Below, piece after piece: positions 7,329 through 13,634 of a stretch of 31,882 nt of DNA (the stretch's first letter is position 1; every line of letters begins with the position of its first letter). The stretch covers positions 1-31,882 of the forward strand of contig CAKSLI010000016.1 in NCBI GenBank assembly GCA_934466475.1, written 5' to 3'. The notes beneath the pieces were generated by a model that had not been told where the DNA came from, made no database searches, and saw nothing but the letters and a program-made list of their open reading frames with translations. The position numbers and the translations under genes are program-made. The DNA comes from an uncultured Oscillospiraceae bacterium (GTDB lineage Bacteria; Bacillota; Clostridia; Oscillospirales; Ruminococcaceae).

Positions 7329-7475
7329 TTATGGCTTTCCAGAGCTGTCATGCTCCGCTTTCTCAAAATAGCGGCACTTTGATTCAGCGGAAGCCGCGGG
7401 GCGGGTCAGGTCGCTGAGTGTACATGCGCCGTCGCACTGCCACCGGCAGTTTTCGCTGCATGGGACAAGATTCAT
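7329..7475 (-). CDS. Small cysteine-rich protein (48 residues), conserved clostridial type
   Basis: This short minus-strand gene reads MNLVPCSENCRWQCDGACTL and continues with a Ser/Ala-rich stretch to a KCRYFEKAEH segment. A GGAGG lies six bases before its ATG at 7475. The cysteine layout C6-x3-C10-x3-C14-x3-C18 and C34 followed by a YF pair is typical of tiny proteins common in Clostridia and often misannotated as hydroxymyristoyl-ACP dehydratase. They may bind zinc or an iron-sulphur cluster; their role is unknown. It lies 43 bases downstream of the patatin-like gene and is probably co-transcribed with it. Recognition rests on remembered pattern similarity. Confidence 0.7.
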   Translation of the reverse strand: MNLVPCSENCRWQCDGACTLSDLTRPAASAESKCRYFEKAEHDSSGKP

Positions 7476-7518
7476 GCTGCGCCTCCGGAAAAATTATTGC
7501 AACGGTATTGTGCCCGGT

Positions 7519-8397
7519 TCAGCCGGGAATATTCCGCAGCAGCCGCGGCTGGAAAAAAGAGCCTCCCACGCTGCCGAGGAATTTCTGCGTTTCAGCGTAG
7601 CCAAGCTCTATGCGCCTTGCTGCGTTTTCGCCGTCAAAATCAAGCGTGCCTACCTTTAGAATGCGCTTTTCCTGCCTGCCGAGGAGTATCTCCTCGGACG
7701 GGAAAATCTCCAGGAATTCCGCGTCCGGGAACTGCGACAGGTCTGCCGCCTCGCTTCCGAGATAGCATATCACAAATTTCCGCAGACCTATGCCGTAGAG
7801 CGGCTTTACGGGAGTGTTGTCGGATAATCCGCCGTCGCGGTAGAGCGAGCCGCGGAGCTCCTTTGCGGGGAACACCGCCGGGATAGCCGTGCTTGCCGTG
7901 AGGTATTCGGTGATTTCAGCCGGGGAGAGCGCGCTCAGGTCGAAGTATTCCGGGCGGTCGTCGGAGGCGTTGTGGCAGCAGGCGAAGCAGGGCATTCCAC
8001 AGCCGGAAACGCACTTGTTGACGCCGTTCCTTTCGATGAGCGATATGAGCCCTCCGCTGGAAAACAGCCCGGCGCGGGCGGCTTCCTCCGGGGACGGAAT
8101 TTCTATCGTGCGGTCCTCCGAGCCGAGGTAATCCAGGAATTTGGACAGCACGCGCCCGGCGGTTTCCAAAGGGTCTGCGATGTCCGACTGCCGCAGGGAG
8201 ATCCAGATATTCTCCGCAAGGGAGAGATCCCCGCAGGCGAAAAGAGCGGCGTTCAGCGCGCCCACGGAAGTCCCTGAAACGGCGGTGATGTTCCGGTCGA
8301 AGCCGCGCTCCCGCAGGGCTTTCCATACGCCTATCTGGTAGGCTCCGCGGCCCCCGCCGCCGCACAGGACGAGTCCGATCTCATTTTGTGGCTTCAT
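7519..8397 (-). CDS. Patatin-like phospholipase
   Basis: This 292-residue protein has all three marks of a bacterial patatin-like acyl hydrolase: the oxyanion loop GGGGRGAYQIG (residues 13-23), the nucleophile elbow GTSVG with Ser44, and the dyad Asp188 in RDGG. It would hydrolyse ester bonds of membrane lipids by a Ser-Asp dyad. No signal peptide or membrane segment is seen, so it is cytosolic or membrane-peripheral. An unusual cysteine cluster (C129, C133, C137, C140, C141) lies between nucleophile and Asp, where relatives I know lack cysteines. It forms a small unit with the 48-residue cysteine-rich gene, separated from dgkA by a terminator. Confidence 0.9.
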   Translation of the reverse strand: MKPQNEIGLVLCGGGGRGAYQIGVWKALRERGFDRNITAVSGTSVGALNAALFACGDLSLAENIWISLRQSDIADPLETAGRVLSKFLDYLGSEDRTIEIPSPEEAARAGLFSSGGLISLIERNGVNKCVSGCGMPCFACCHNASDDRPEYFDLSALSPAEITEYLTASTAIPAVFPAKELRGSLYRDGGLSDNTPVKPLYGIGLRKFVICYLGSEAADLSQFPDAEFLEIFPSEEILLGRQEKRILKVGTLDFDGENAARRIELGYAETQKFLGSVGGSFFQPRLLRNIPG

Positions 8398-8446
8398 CTG
8401 TTCCTCCCTGATGTCTGCGCCTGATTTTCGGCGCGGTCGGTTTCTG

Positions 8447-8474
8447 AAAAAAGGTGTCGGAGATCCGGCACCTT
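8447..8474 (-). terminator. Terminator of the phoH-ybeY-dgkA operon
   Basis: AAGGTGCCGG (minus strand) pairs with CCGACACCTT around ATCT with one mismatch, followed by a run of T on the minus strand (plus-strand A-run at 8447-8452). It lies nine bases after the dgkA stop. Confidence 0.75.
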
Positions 8475-8482
8475 AATTATAT

Positions 8483-8950
8483 TCATTTCTTCCTGTCTTT
8501 GAGCCTTTCCGGCAGGAAAACGAACACCGCTGCGGCGGCGGTCGCAAGTCCCAGCCAGAGGAATCTCAGCGGCGCGGAGACGAAATACTCCCCGACAGCC
8601 GCGAAGCGTTCAGTATCCCAGAACAGAACCACGCCGATCACAGCCGCGAAAACCGCGAGTATCAGCACCGCGCCTGCGGCGCAGTCCTTACTGCGGCGTA
8701 TGAGCTCGCTGTGTTCCCTGGAAACCCTGTCGCACAGCCGTTCTACCGAGGTATTGACCGCCTCCGCTGACAGCACGGCGGCGAATGTCAGCAGAAGCGC
8801 CGCCCATTCCGCGCGGGAGAGCTCATAGAACCTCAGCGCGAACCAGCTGACGAAGCAGACGGCGCACAGGTGGAACCGGAAATTCCGCTCGTTAAGGCAG
8901 TGGACGATCCCGGCGGCGGCATACGCGAAGCCATTCAGGAACTTTTTCAT
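8483..8950 (-). CDS. dgkA: Undecaprenol / diacylglycerol kinase, DgkA family
   Basis: This 155-residue integral membrane lipid kinase has the family signature A-E-A-V-N-T-S-V-E-R (AEAVNTSVERLCD), the site that binds metal and ATP, and the N-terminal FLNGFAYAAAGI with ERNFRFHL. In Gram-positive bacteria this family phosphorylates undecaprenol for cell-wall lipid carrier recycling. Three to four hydrophobic segments are present; the C-terminal part (about residues 105-150, ending in a basic DRKK) is longer than the usual 120-130 residues, adding one helix. It overlaps ybeY by four bases in a phoH-ybeY-dgkA order common in Firmicutes. A terminator follows. Confidence 0.9.
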   Translation of the reverse strand: MKKFLNGFAYAAAGIVHCLNERNFRFHLCAVCFVSWFALRFYELSRAEWAALLLTFAAVLSAEAVNTSVERLCDRVSREHSELIRRSKDCAAGAVLILAVFAAVIGVVLFWDTERFAAVGEYFVSAPLRFLWLGLATAAAAVFVFLPERLKDRKK

Positions 8951-9429
8951 GCCTCGCGGGTGATGCCGAGCTTATCCAGCACCTTTTCCTGCTTGCCGAA
9001 CATTTCCTTTTCCTCTTCCTCGCTGTTTACATGGTCGTAGCCGAGCAGGTGGAACAGGGAATGCGTTATCAGGAATGCGACCTCCCGGCGGTAGGAGTGA
9101 CCGTATTCCTCCGCCTGCTGAGCCGCCTTTTCAAGGGATATCACGATATCTCCGAGCATTATCGCGTCATTGTCCGGGTCTACCTCGTAGCCGTTCTCAT
9201 CGTCGCCGAGCGGGAATGAGAGCACGTCCGTTTCGCGGTCTATGCCGCGGTGCTCGTTATTGAGCTCGCGGATTCCCTCGTTGTCCACGAATGTGACGGA
9301 GACCTCGGCGGAGTCGTCTATGCCCTCTTCCTCAAGGGCGGCGGCGGTGCAGTCATCGATGAGCTTCTCGATATCCTGCGGCGGGTCGAGCTTATCCTGT
9401 TCGTTGCTTATCAGAGCGAATATCTTCAT
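8947..9429 (-). CDS. ybeY: Endoribonuclease YbeY (16S rRNA maturation)
   Basis: This 160-residue protein carries the zinc-binding signature H-x3-H-x5-H as HSLFHLLGYDH (about residues 132-142), and the typical N-terminal block ELNNEHRGIDRETDVLSFPL before it. YbeY is a metal-dependent RNase needed for 3-prime-end processing of 16S rRNA and ribosome quality control. It overlaps phoH by four bases upstream and dgkA by four bases downstream, so the three genes are translationally coupled. Length is normal. Confidence 0.95.
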   Translation of the reverse strand: MKIFALISNEQDKLDPPQDIEKLIDDCTAAALEEEGIDDSAEVSVTFVDNEGIRELNNEHRGIDRETDVLSFPLGDDENGYEVDPDNDAIMLGDIVISLEKAAQQAEEYGHSYRREVAFLITHSLFHLLGYDHVNSEEEEKEMFGKQEKVLDKLGITREA

Positions 9430-10433
9430 GCGTTCCTCCTGTTGGCGCGGTAGGGCGGCTTCGGTGCCTGCTCCTGCCTTGCCGAGTTATATTTGTCGTA
9501 TGCGCGGACGATATCCTGCACCAGTCTGTGGCGGACAACGTCCTTTTCGGTGAAGCGGTTCTGCGCGATATCCTCGATATCCTTCAGCACGCGGAGCGCT
9601 TCTATAAGCCCGGATTTAGAGGTCTCCGGCAGGTCTATCTGCGTGATGTCGCCGGTAATTACCATTTTGCTGTTGAAGCCCAGACGCGTCAGGAACATCT
9701 TCATCTGTTCGCGGGTGGTGTTCTGTGCCTCGTCAAGGATTATGAAGCTGTCGTCCAGCGTGCGTCCTCTCATGTAGGCGAGGGGAGCGACCTCGATAAC
9801 GCCGCGCTCCTGGAGCTTCGCGAAAGCCTCCTGCCCGAACATCTCGAACAGCGCGTCATAGAGCGGTCTGAGATACGGGTCTACCTTGTTCTGGAGGTCG
9901 CCCGGCAGGAATCCGAGCTTTTCTCCGGCCTCCACGGCGGGGCGTGTGAGGATTATGCGCTGGACCTCGTGAGCCTTGAACGCGCTCACTGCGAGAGCCA
10001 CGGCGAGGTAGGTCTTGCCGGTGCCGGCGGGTCCTACGCCGAAAGTTATGGTGTTCCTGCGTATCATCTCGCAGTACTTTTTCTGACCGAGCGTCTTGGG
10101 GCGGATAGGCTTTCCGGTGTAGCTTACGCACACGCAGTCCGAGGAGATCGTGTCCGCTTCGCCCTCGGTGCCGTCGTTTACGAGTGAGATGACGTATCTC
10201 ACGTTCTGCTCGTTTATCGGGTCGCCCTTGAAGTACATCTTCGAGAGGGACTCCAGGCAGCGCTTTGCGCAGTTCACCGAGGATTCGTCCTGACCGGTTA
10301 TCTTCACGTCGCTGCCGCGGCTGAATATCGTCACGCCGAATGCTTTCTGTATTGTGTTCACGTTGCAGTCGAGGTCTCCGAACAGTGCGTGAAGCTGCTC
10401 GATGCTTTCCATTGTGAGTGAAACTTCTGACAT
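9426..10433 (-). CDS. phoH: PhoH-like ATPase / RNA-binding protein
   Basis: This 335-residue protein has the Walker A motif GVGPAGTGKT, the Walker B segment SFIILDEAQN, and the sensor-like TRPAVEAGEKLGFLPGDL typical of PhoH proteins, with an N-terminal KH-like region (about residues 1-95). PhoH is a predicted ATP-dependent RNA helicase-like protein linked to RNA metabolism and usually encoded next to ybeY. The start at 10433 follows GAAAGG with a normal spacer; an upstream ATG at 10487 lies inside the family B repeat and was rejected. The repeat begins 38 bases before the start codon, so it may have replaced or moved the native promoter. Confidence 0.93.
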   Translation of the reverse strand: MSEVSLTMESIEQLHALFGDLDCNVNTIQKAFGVTIFSRGSDVKITGQDESSVNCAKRCLESLSKMYFKGDPINEQNVRYVISLVNDGTEGEADTISSDCVCVSYTGKPIRPKTLGQKKYCEMIRRNTITFGVGPAGTGKTYLAVALAVSAFKAHEVQRIILTRPAVEAGEKLGFLPGDLQNKVDPYLRPLYDALFEMFGQEAFAKLQERGVIEVAPLAYMRGRTLDDSFIILDEAQNTTREQMKMFLTRLGFNSKMVITGDITQIDLPETSKSGLIEALRVLKDIEDIAQNRFTEKDVVRHRLVQDIVRAYDKYNSARQEQAPKPPYRANRRNA

Positions 10434-10470
10434 ATTGCGCCTTTCAATAAATAAATTTGGAGATAGTGCC

Positions 10471-10650
10471 TTAAGGCAACACCGCACAATTAACGGCTAA
10501 CGCCTTTGCCGCACGCTTGCTTGCATCTTTTCCGTCATCTTGCACAATTCGTCCTAGCAAGGCGTTAGCCTTGCGTCGTCCTCATTGTACAATCTGACGA
10601 AAAATCTGACTGCGCAATCGCGCGACAATAATTATGCGGTATTGCCTTAA
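10471..10650. repeat. Family B hairpin-mosaic repeat, complete copy
   Basis: A 180-base element has 22-base terminal inverted repeats at 10471-10492 and 10629-10650 with two mismatches (ends TTAAGGCAA and TTGCCTTAA). Inside, GGCTAACGCC near the left pairs with GGCGTTAGCC near 10561. It encodes nothing convincing. It shares a block containing CTCATTGTACAATCTGACG with the truncated copy at 27124-27284. It is MITE-like: too small to encode its own transposase. Confidence 0.8.
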
Positions 10651-10678
10651 ATCATTATACACCGTAACGGGCGGCTTG

Positions 10679-11467
10679 TCAAATGTTTTCTCCAAGCAGG
10701 CGGAGCGCGTTTTTGTACAGTATATCCGCCTGCTCCTCGGCGGTGAGCGGGAGCCTGCGGAAGCGCTCCAGCTCCTCCACGGCGCTCCACATGGGGTAGT
10801 CGGTGCCGAACATCACGCGCCTGGTTCCTATTTTCCGGATGAGCTCCGCGGCGTGCTCCGGGGTCATGGCATAAAGGCTGCTGGAGAGGTCTGCGTAGAT
10901 GACCCCGCCGGAAAACAGCTCGGCTGCCTCGTCCCATTTCGTCCAGCCGGCGAGGTGAGCTCCGATTATCGTGAGCTTCGGGAAGCGCTTCATCACGCTG
11001 TAAAGGCGCTTCGGCGAGGAGAAATCGTACCGGCTGTCGCCGACATGGAAAAGGATAGGCAGCCTGCCCTCGGCGGCTTCGTATATCGGGAATGCTTTCG
11101 GGTCGTCAACGTTGAATTGTTGAAAATCCGGGTGGAGCTTTATCCCCTTTAAGCCGAGGGAGATAATGCGCTCGGTTTCGGCTTCGATACCGGGGAAATC
11201 CGGGTGGAGCGCGCCGAATCCGATGAGCTCCTGCGGGTGCAGCTTCACCTGCTCGGACACGAAATTGTTGATGTTGTGCACCTGCTCCTGCACGGTCGCC
11301 ACGGACTGTACAATGGCGCGGTCTACCCCGGCTTCACGGTTTATTTCCAGCAGGGAGCCCACCGAGCCGTCAAACCTCACTCTCATGTTATAGAAGCTGC
11401 TGATGCCGTCAGCGGCGCGGGCGGCGATTTTGTCCGGGAAAATATGCGCGTGGGAATCTATTATCAT
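10679..11467 (-). CDS. Amidohydrolase-family metal-dependent hydrolase (TIM barrel)
   Basis: This 262-residue protein belongs to the amidohydrolase-2 group. It shows the N-terminal metal-binding SHAH (residues 4-7), the central KGIKLHPDF strand, LFHVGD and IIGAHLAG histidine strands, and the terminal GTDYPM aspartate, in the order expected for this barrel. Such proteins hydrolyse or decarboxylate small organic acids; the substrate cannot be told. It overlaps the upstream 122-residue gene by four bases, so they are co-transcribed. The family B repeat lies 28 bases after its stop and may act as its terminator. Confidence 0.88.
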   Translation of the reverse strand: MIIDSHAHIFPDKIAARAADGISSFYNMRVRFDGSVGSLLEINREAGVDRAIVQSVATVQEQVHNINNFVSEQVKLHPQELIGFGALHPDFPGIEAETERIISLGLKGIKLHPDFQQFNVDDPKAFPIYEAAEGRLPILFHVGDSRYDFSSPKRLYSVMKRFPKLTIIGAHLAGWTKWDEAAELFSGGVIYADLSSSLYAMTPEHAAELIRKIGTRRVMFGTDYPMWSAVEELERFRRLPLTAEEQADILYKNALRLLGENI

Positions 11468-11832
11468 TGCTGTGCCTCCTGTGGCTTTGTGCTTGGTACT
11501 CCGAGCCTTATTTCAGCTGCCGCGGCAGTTATAAGGCTTCCGTTTGTGGTGGTTATCTGCACTTCGTGATTTATAAGGACCTTTACCTCGGATATCAGCC
11601 CGTCAGTCAGGCAGTCCAGCTCGACAGAGCAGTCCGATATTCCGATAAGCGTAAGGTCCCATACGAGCGCCCCCTCATTGTCGGCGCTCCTGTTTTCCTC
11701 GAAGGTTATGCGGATATAGTCCTTCTTAAACTCGAATGTCGCAAGCCTGAAATCCTTGAATGCCCCTATCTCCTGAAGATAGAAGCGTATATCGTCTATT
11801 TTCGTTAATGTCGTTTCACGCTGGGTCCACAT
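11464..11832 (-). CDS. Conserved-looking hypothetical protein, 122 residues
   Basis: I do not recognise a family. The protein opens with MWTQRETTLTKIDDIRFYLQ and is mostly alternating hydrophobic and charged residues, suggesting a small beta-rich domain (KKDYIRITFEENR, VWDLTLIGISDCSVELDCL, EVKVLINHEVQITT). No signal peptide or membrane segment is seen. GAAAGGAGAATC precedes the start. It is coupled by a four-base overlap to the amidohydrolase and may be a partner of it. Upstream lies a pair of perfect palindromes containing TATAAT on both strands. Confidence 0.75.
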   Translation of the reverse strand: MWTQRETTLTKIDDIRFYLQEIGAFKDFRLATFEFKKDYIRITFEENRSADNEGALVWDLTLIGISDCSVELDCLTDGLISEVKVLINHEVQITTTNGSLITAAAAEIRLGVPSTKPQEAQQ

Positions 11833-11866
11833 GACGATTCTCCTTTCACAATATATTGAATGAATG

Positions 11867-11898
11867 ATTATACCATAACCGCAAAGTTATGGTATAAT
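11867..11898. repeat. Perfect palindrome with TATAAT-like arms (1)
   Basis: ATTATACCATAAC at 11867-11879 is the exact reverse complement of GTTATGGTATAAT at 11886-11898, with a six-base loop. Each arm contains a TATAAT-like -10 sequence on its own strand. It lies 35 bases before the minus-strand gene ending at 11832 and could be an operator, a divergent promoter pair or an RNA hairpin. Confidence 0.6.
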
Positions 11899-11954
11899 TG
11901 TCCGATACGCACGGAACAAATCTATGATTTGCGCATGTGCGAGGACTTTCAGAT

Positions 11955-11983
11955 GTATAATAAACGCTTTGCGTTTATTATAC
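11955..11983. repeat. Perfect palindrome with TATAAT-like arms (2)
   Basis: GTATAATAAACGC at 11955-11967 is the exact reverse complement of GCGTTTATTATAC at 11971-11983 around TTT. Like the neighbouring palindrome it places a TATAAT-type box on both strands. The rest of 11899-11954 shows no gene. Confidence 0.6.
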
Positions 11984-12015
11984 CACAGAATTCCACAGTT
12001 GTCCAGCATTATGTA

Positions 12016-12044
12016 TTGACAATCCCGCCGGAATATGATATCAT
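12016..12044 (+). promoter_or_regulatory. Predicted sigma-A promoter of the TM1266-ABC operon
   Basis: TTGACA at 12016-12021 and TATCAT at 12039-12044 are spaced by 17 bases. The predicted start is near 12051, giving a leader of about 185 bases before the first gene. Confidence 0.65.
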
Positions 12045-12050
12045 AAAATA

Positions 12051-12184
12051 AGTATCCGCACCGGAAGCCGCCAATGCGCCTTACGGCAAGGAAACGCTGA
12101 CATCTGCTGCCGAAACTCCGCAGGACTTGAGGCAAAAGGCGAAGAAAAGCACTGCTCCGCAGTAATGCGGGGGAATATTCGTGC
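12051..12184 (+). promoter_or_regulatory. Candidate riboswitch or attenuator leader upstream of the TM1266-ABC operon
   Basis: The 134-base GC-rich leader lies between a good promoter and a Rho-independent terminator placed just before the first start codon, the layout of a transcriptional riboswitch. Local pairings include TGCC-GGCA around 12108-12134 and ACTGC-TCC-GCAGT near 12152-12164. I compared it with consensus features I remember for TPP, cobalamin, FMN, SAM, Moco, ZTP, THF and c-di-GMP aptamers and saw none. The aptamer class is unknown, and the role is inferred only from layout. Confidence 0.45.
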
Positions 12185-12220
12185 GCCTTTTCCAAGCAGA
12201 GGAAAAGGGCTTTTTTATTT
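12185..12220 (+). terminator. Leader terminator before the TM1266-type gene
   Basis: GCCTTTTCC at 12185-12193 pairs with GGAAAAGGGC at 12201-12210 (one bulged G), followed by TTTTTTATTT. It ends only 15 bases before the ATG at 12235, so transcription of the operon must pass it: this is an attenuator position. Confidence 0.8.
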
Positions 12221-12234
12221 TAAGGAGGGTATTT

Positions 12235-12525
12235 ATGCAGGAGGAAACACGGGTCGCGGTCATTTCCATGATAATCAGCTGCGAGGACAGCGCCGGAGAG
12301 ATAAACTCCCTGCTGCACGGCTGCCGGGAATACATCATCGGCAGAATGGGGATACCCTACCGGGAAAAGGGGCTCAATATCATCAACGTTGTCCTTGACG
12401 CGCCGATGGACGTAGTATCCGCGCTGTCCGGAAGGCTGGGGCGGCTCCCCGGAGTCACCGCGAAGGCGGTATATTCAAAGCAGACGGCGGATAAAACCGA
12501 ATCAGGAAAGGATAACGCAAAATGA
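12235..12525 (+). CDS. TM1266-type iron-only hydrogenase system regulator-like protein
   Basis: This 96-residue ACT-like protein matches the TM1266 family (N-terminal RVAVISMIISCEDSAGEINSLLHGC, then REYIIGRMGIPYREKGLNII, then ending in SGRLGRLPGVTAKAVYS). The family is usually encoded with [FeFe]-hydrogenase maturation genes and named as a putative regulator; its biochemical role is not settled. The C-terminus has a short Lys/Asp-rich extension. The start at 12235 follows AAGGAGGG. It overlaps the following lipoprotein gene by four bases. The linkage with an ABC importer rather than hyd genes is notable. Confidence 0.8.
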   Translation: MQEETRVAVISMIISCEDSAGEINSLLHGCREYIIGRMGIPYREKGLNIINVVLDAPMDVVSALSGRLGRLPGVTAKAVYSKQTADKTESGKDNAK

Positions 12526-13613
12526 GTATCAGGAAGAAATTTAAGAGCACGCTTGCCGCGTTCCTCTGCATGGGGATCATGGCGGGATGTTCCGCAGCGC
12601 CGCAGGGAAGCCCGCAGGAGAGCGCGCCGCAGACCTCCGCGGCTGAAAACTCAGCGCCGGAGGAAAGCGCCGCGGAAAGTCAGCCCACGTCACAGGCGGA
12701 GCCCACCGCAGAAGCGGAGCCGCAGTCTCCGGAGCAGATAAGGGTCGCCGCGCTGAAAGGTCCGACCGCAATGGGCATGATAAAGCTAATGGACGATGAG
12801 AGCGAAAACAGCGGGTTCCAGTTCACGGTCGCAGGAGCGGCGGACGAGCTCACTCCGGGGATAGTCCAGGGGAACATTGATATCGCGTGCGTTCCCGCAA
12901 ACCTCGCCTCCGTGCTCTACAACAAGACGGAGGGCGGCGTGAGGGTCCTTGCGATAAACACTCTCGGCGTGCTCTACATCGTTGAGAACGGCGAACCGAC
13001 CATAACCTCCCCGGCTGACCTTAAAGGAAAGACGATTTACGCCAGCGGAAAGGGCGCGACCCCGGAATACGCGCTGCGCTACATACTGACCCAGAACGGA
13101 ATCGACCCGGACAACGATGTCTCGATCGAGTGGAAGAGCGAGCACGCTGAGTGCCTGAGCGCGCTTGTTTCCGACGAGGGGAGCGCGGCGATGCTCCCGC
13201 AGCCGTTCGTGACCACCGCGCAGGCGAAGAACGGGAATGTAAACGTAGTGCTCGACCTTAATTCCGCGTGGGAGGAGCTCAATAACGGAAGCGCGCTGGT
13301 GACCGGCGTGGTCATTGCCCGCAGCGAGTTCGCCGAGCAGTACCCGGAGGCTGTGGACAGCTTCCTTGAGGAATACAGCGCCTCCGTGGATTACGTCAGC
13401 GCGAATGCCGCGGAAGCGGCTCAGCTTATCGGGAAGTTCGGCATAGTTCCGGCGGCGGTGGCTGAAAAGGCTCTGCCGGAGTGCAACATCGTGTTCATTT
13501 CCGGCGCCGAGATGAAAGAGAAGCTCTCCGGCTATCTTGGAGTGCTGTTCGACAGCGCGGCGGCTTCCGTCGGCGGAGCGCTCCCCGGCGACGATTTCTA
13601 TTACGGCGCGTAA
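12522..13613 (+). CDS. ABC transporter substrate-binding lipoprotein, NMT1/THI5-like
   Basis: This 363-residue protein starts with a lipoprotein signal (FLCMGIMAGCS; Cys23 would be lipidated), then a long Ser/Ala/Glu/Gln/Pro linker (residues 24-70) that spaces it from the membrane. The mature part has a periplasmic-binding fold of the NMT1/SsuA type: IRVAALKGPTAMGMIKLM, GNIDIACVPANLASVLYNK, ADLKGKTIYASGKGATPEYALRYIL and a central MLPQPFVTTAQAK segment. Proteins of this type bind thiamine precursors, sulphonates, nitrate or similar; the substrate here is not clear. It overlaps the TM1266-type gene by four bases and is followed by the fused permease-ATPase. Confidence 0.85.
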   Translation: MSIRKKFKSTLAAFLCMGIMAGCSAAPQGSPQESAPQTSAAENSAPEESAAESQPTSQAEPTAEAEPQSPEQIRVAALKGPTAMGMIKLMDDESENSGFQFTVAGAADELTPGIVQGNIDIACVPANLASVLYNKTEGGVRVLAINTLGVLYIVENGEPTITSPADLKGKTIYASGKGATPEYALRYILTQNGIDPDNDVSIEWKSEHAECLSALVSDEGSAAMLPQPFVTTAQAKNGNVNVVLDLNSAWEELNNGSALVTGVVIARSEFAEQYPEAVDSFLEEYSASVDYVSANAAEAAQLIGKFGIVPAAVAEKALPECNIVFISGAEMKEKLSGYLGVLFDSAAASVGGALPGDDFYYGA

Positions 13614-13634
13614 TTTTCATCAGGGAGAGTGCGC

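Noticed and set aside
11860..12051. Open frame of 63 codons in the palindromic region
   Set aside because: It spans two palindromes and a promoter, lacks a ribosome binding site and has no recognisable protein character.
12051..12184. TPP or cobalamin riboswitch for the ABC operon
   Set aside because: The binding protein suggested a thiamine precursor importer, but the TPP core motif and the cobalamin GCCACTG block are not present.
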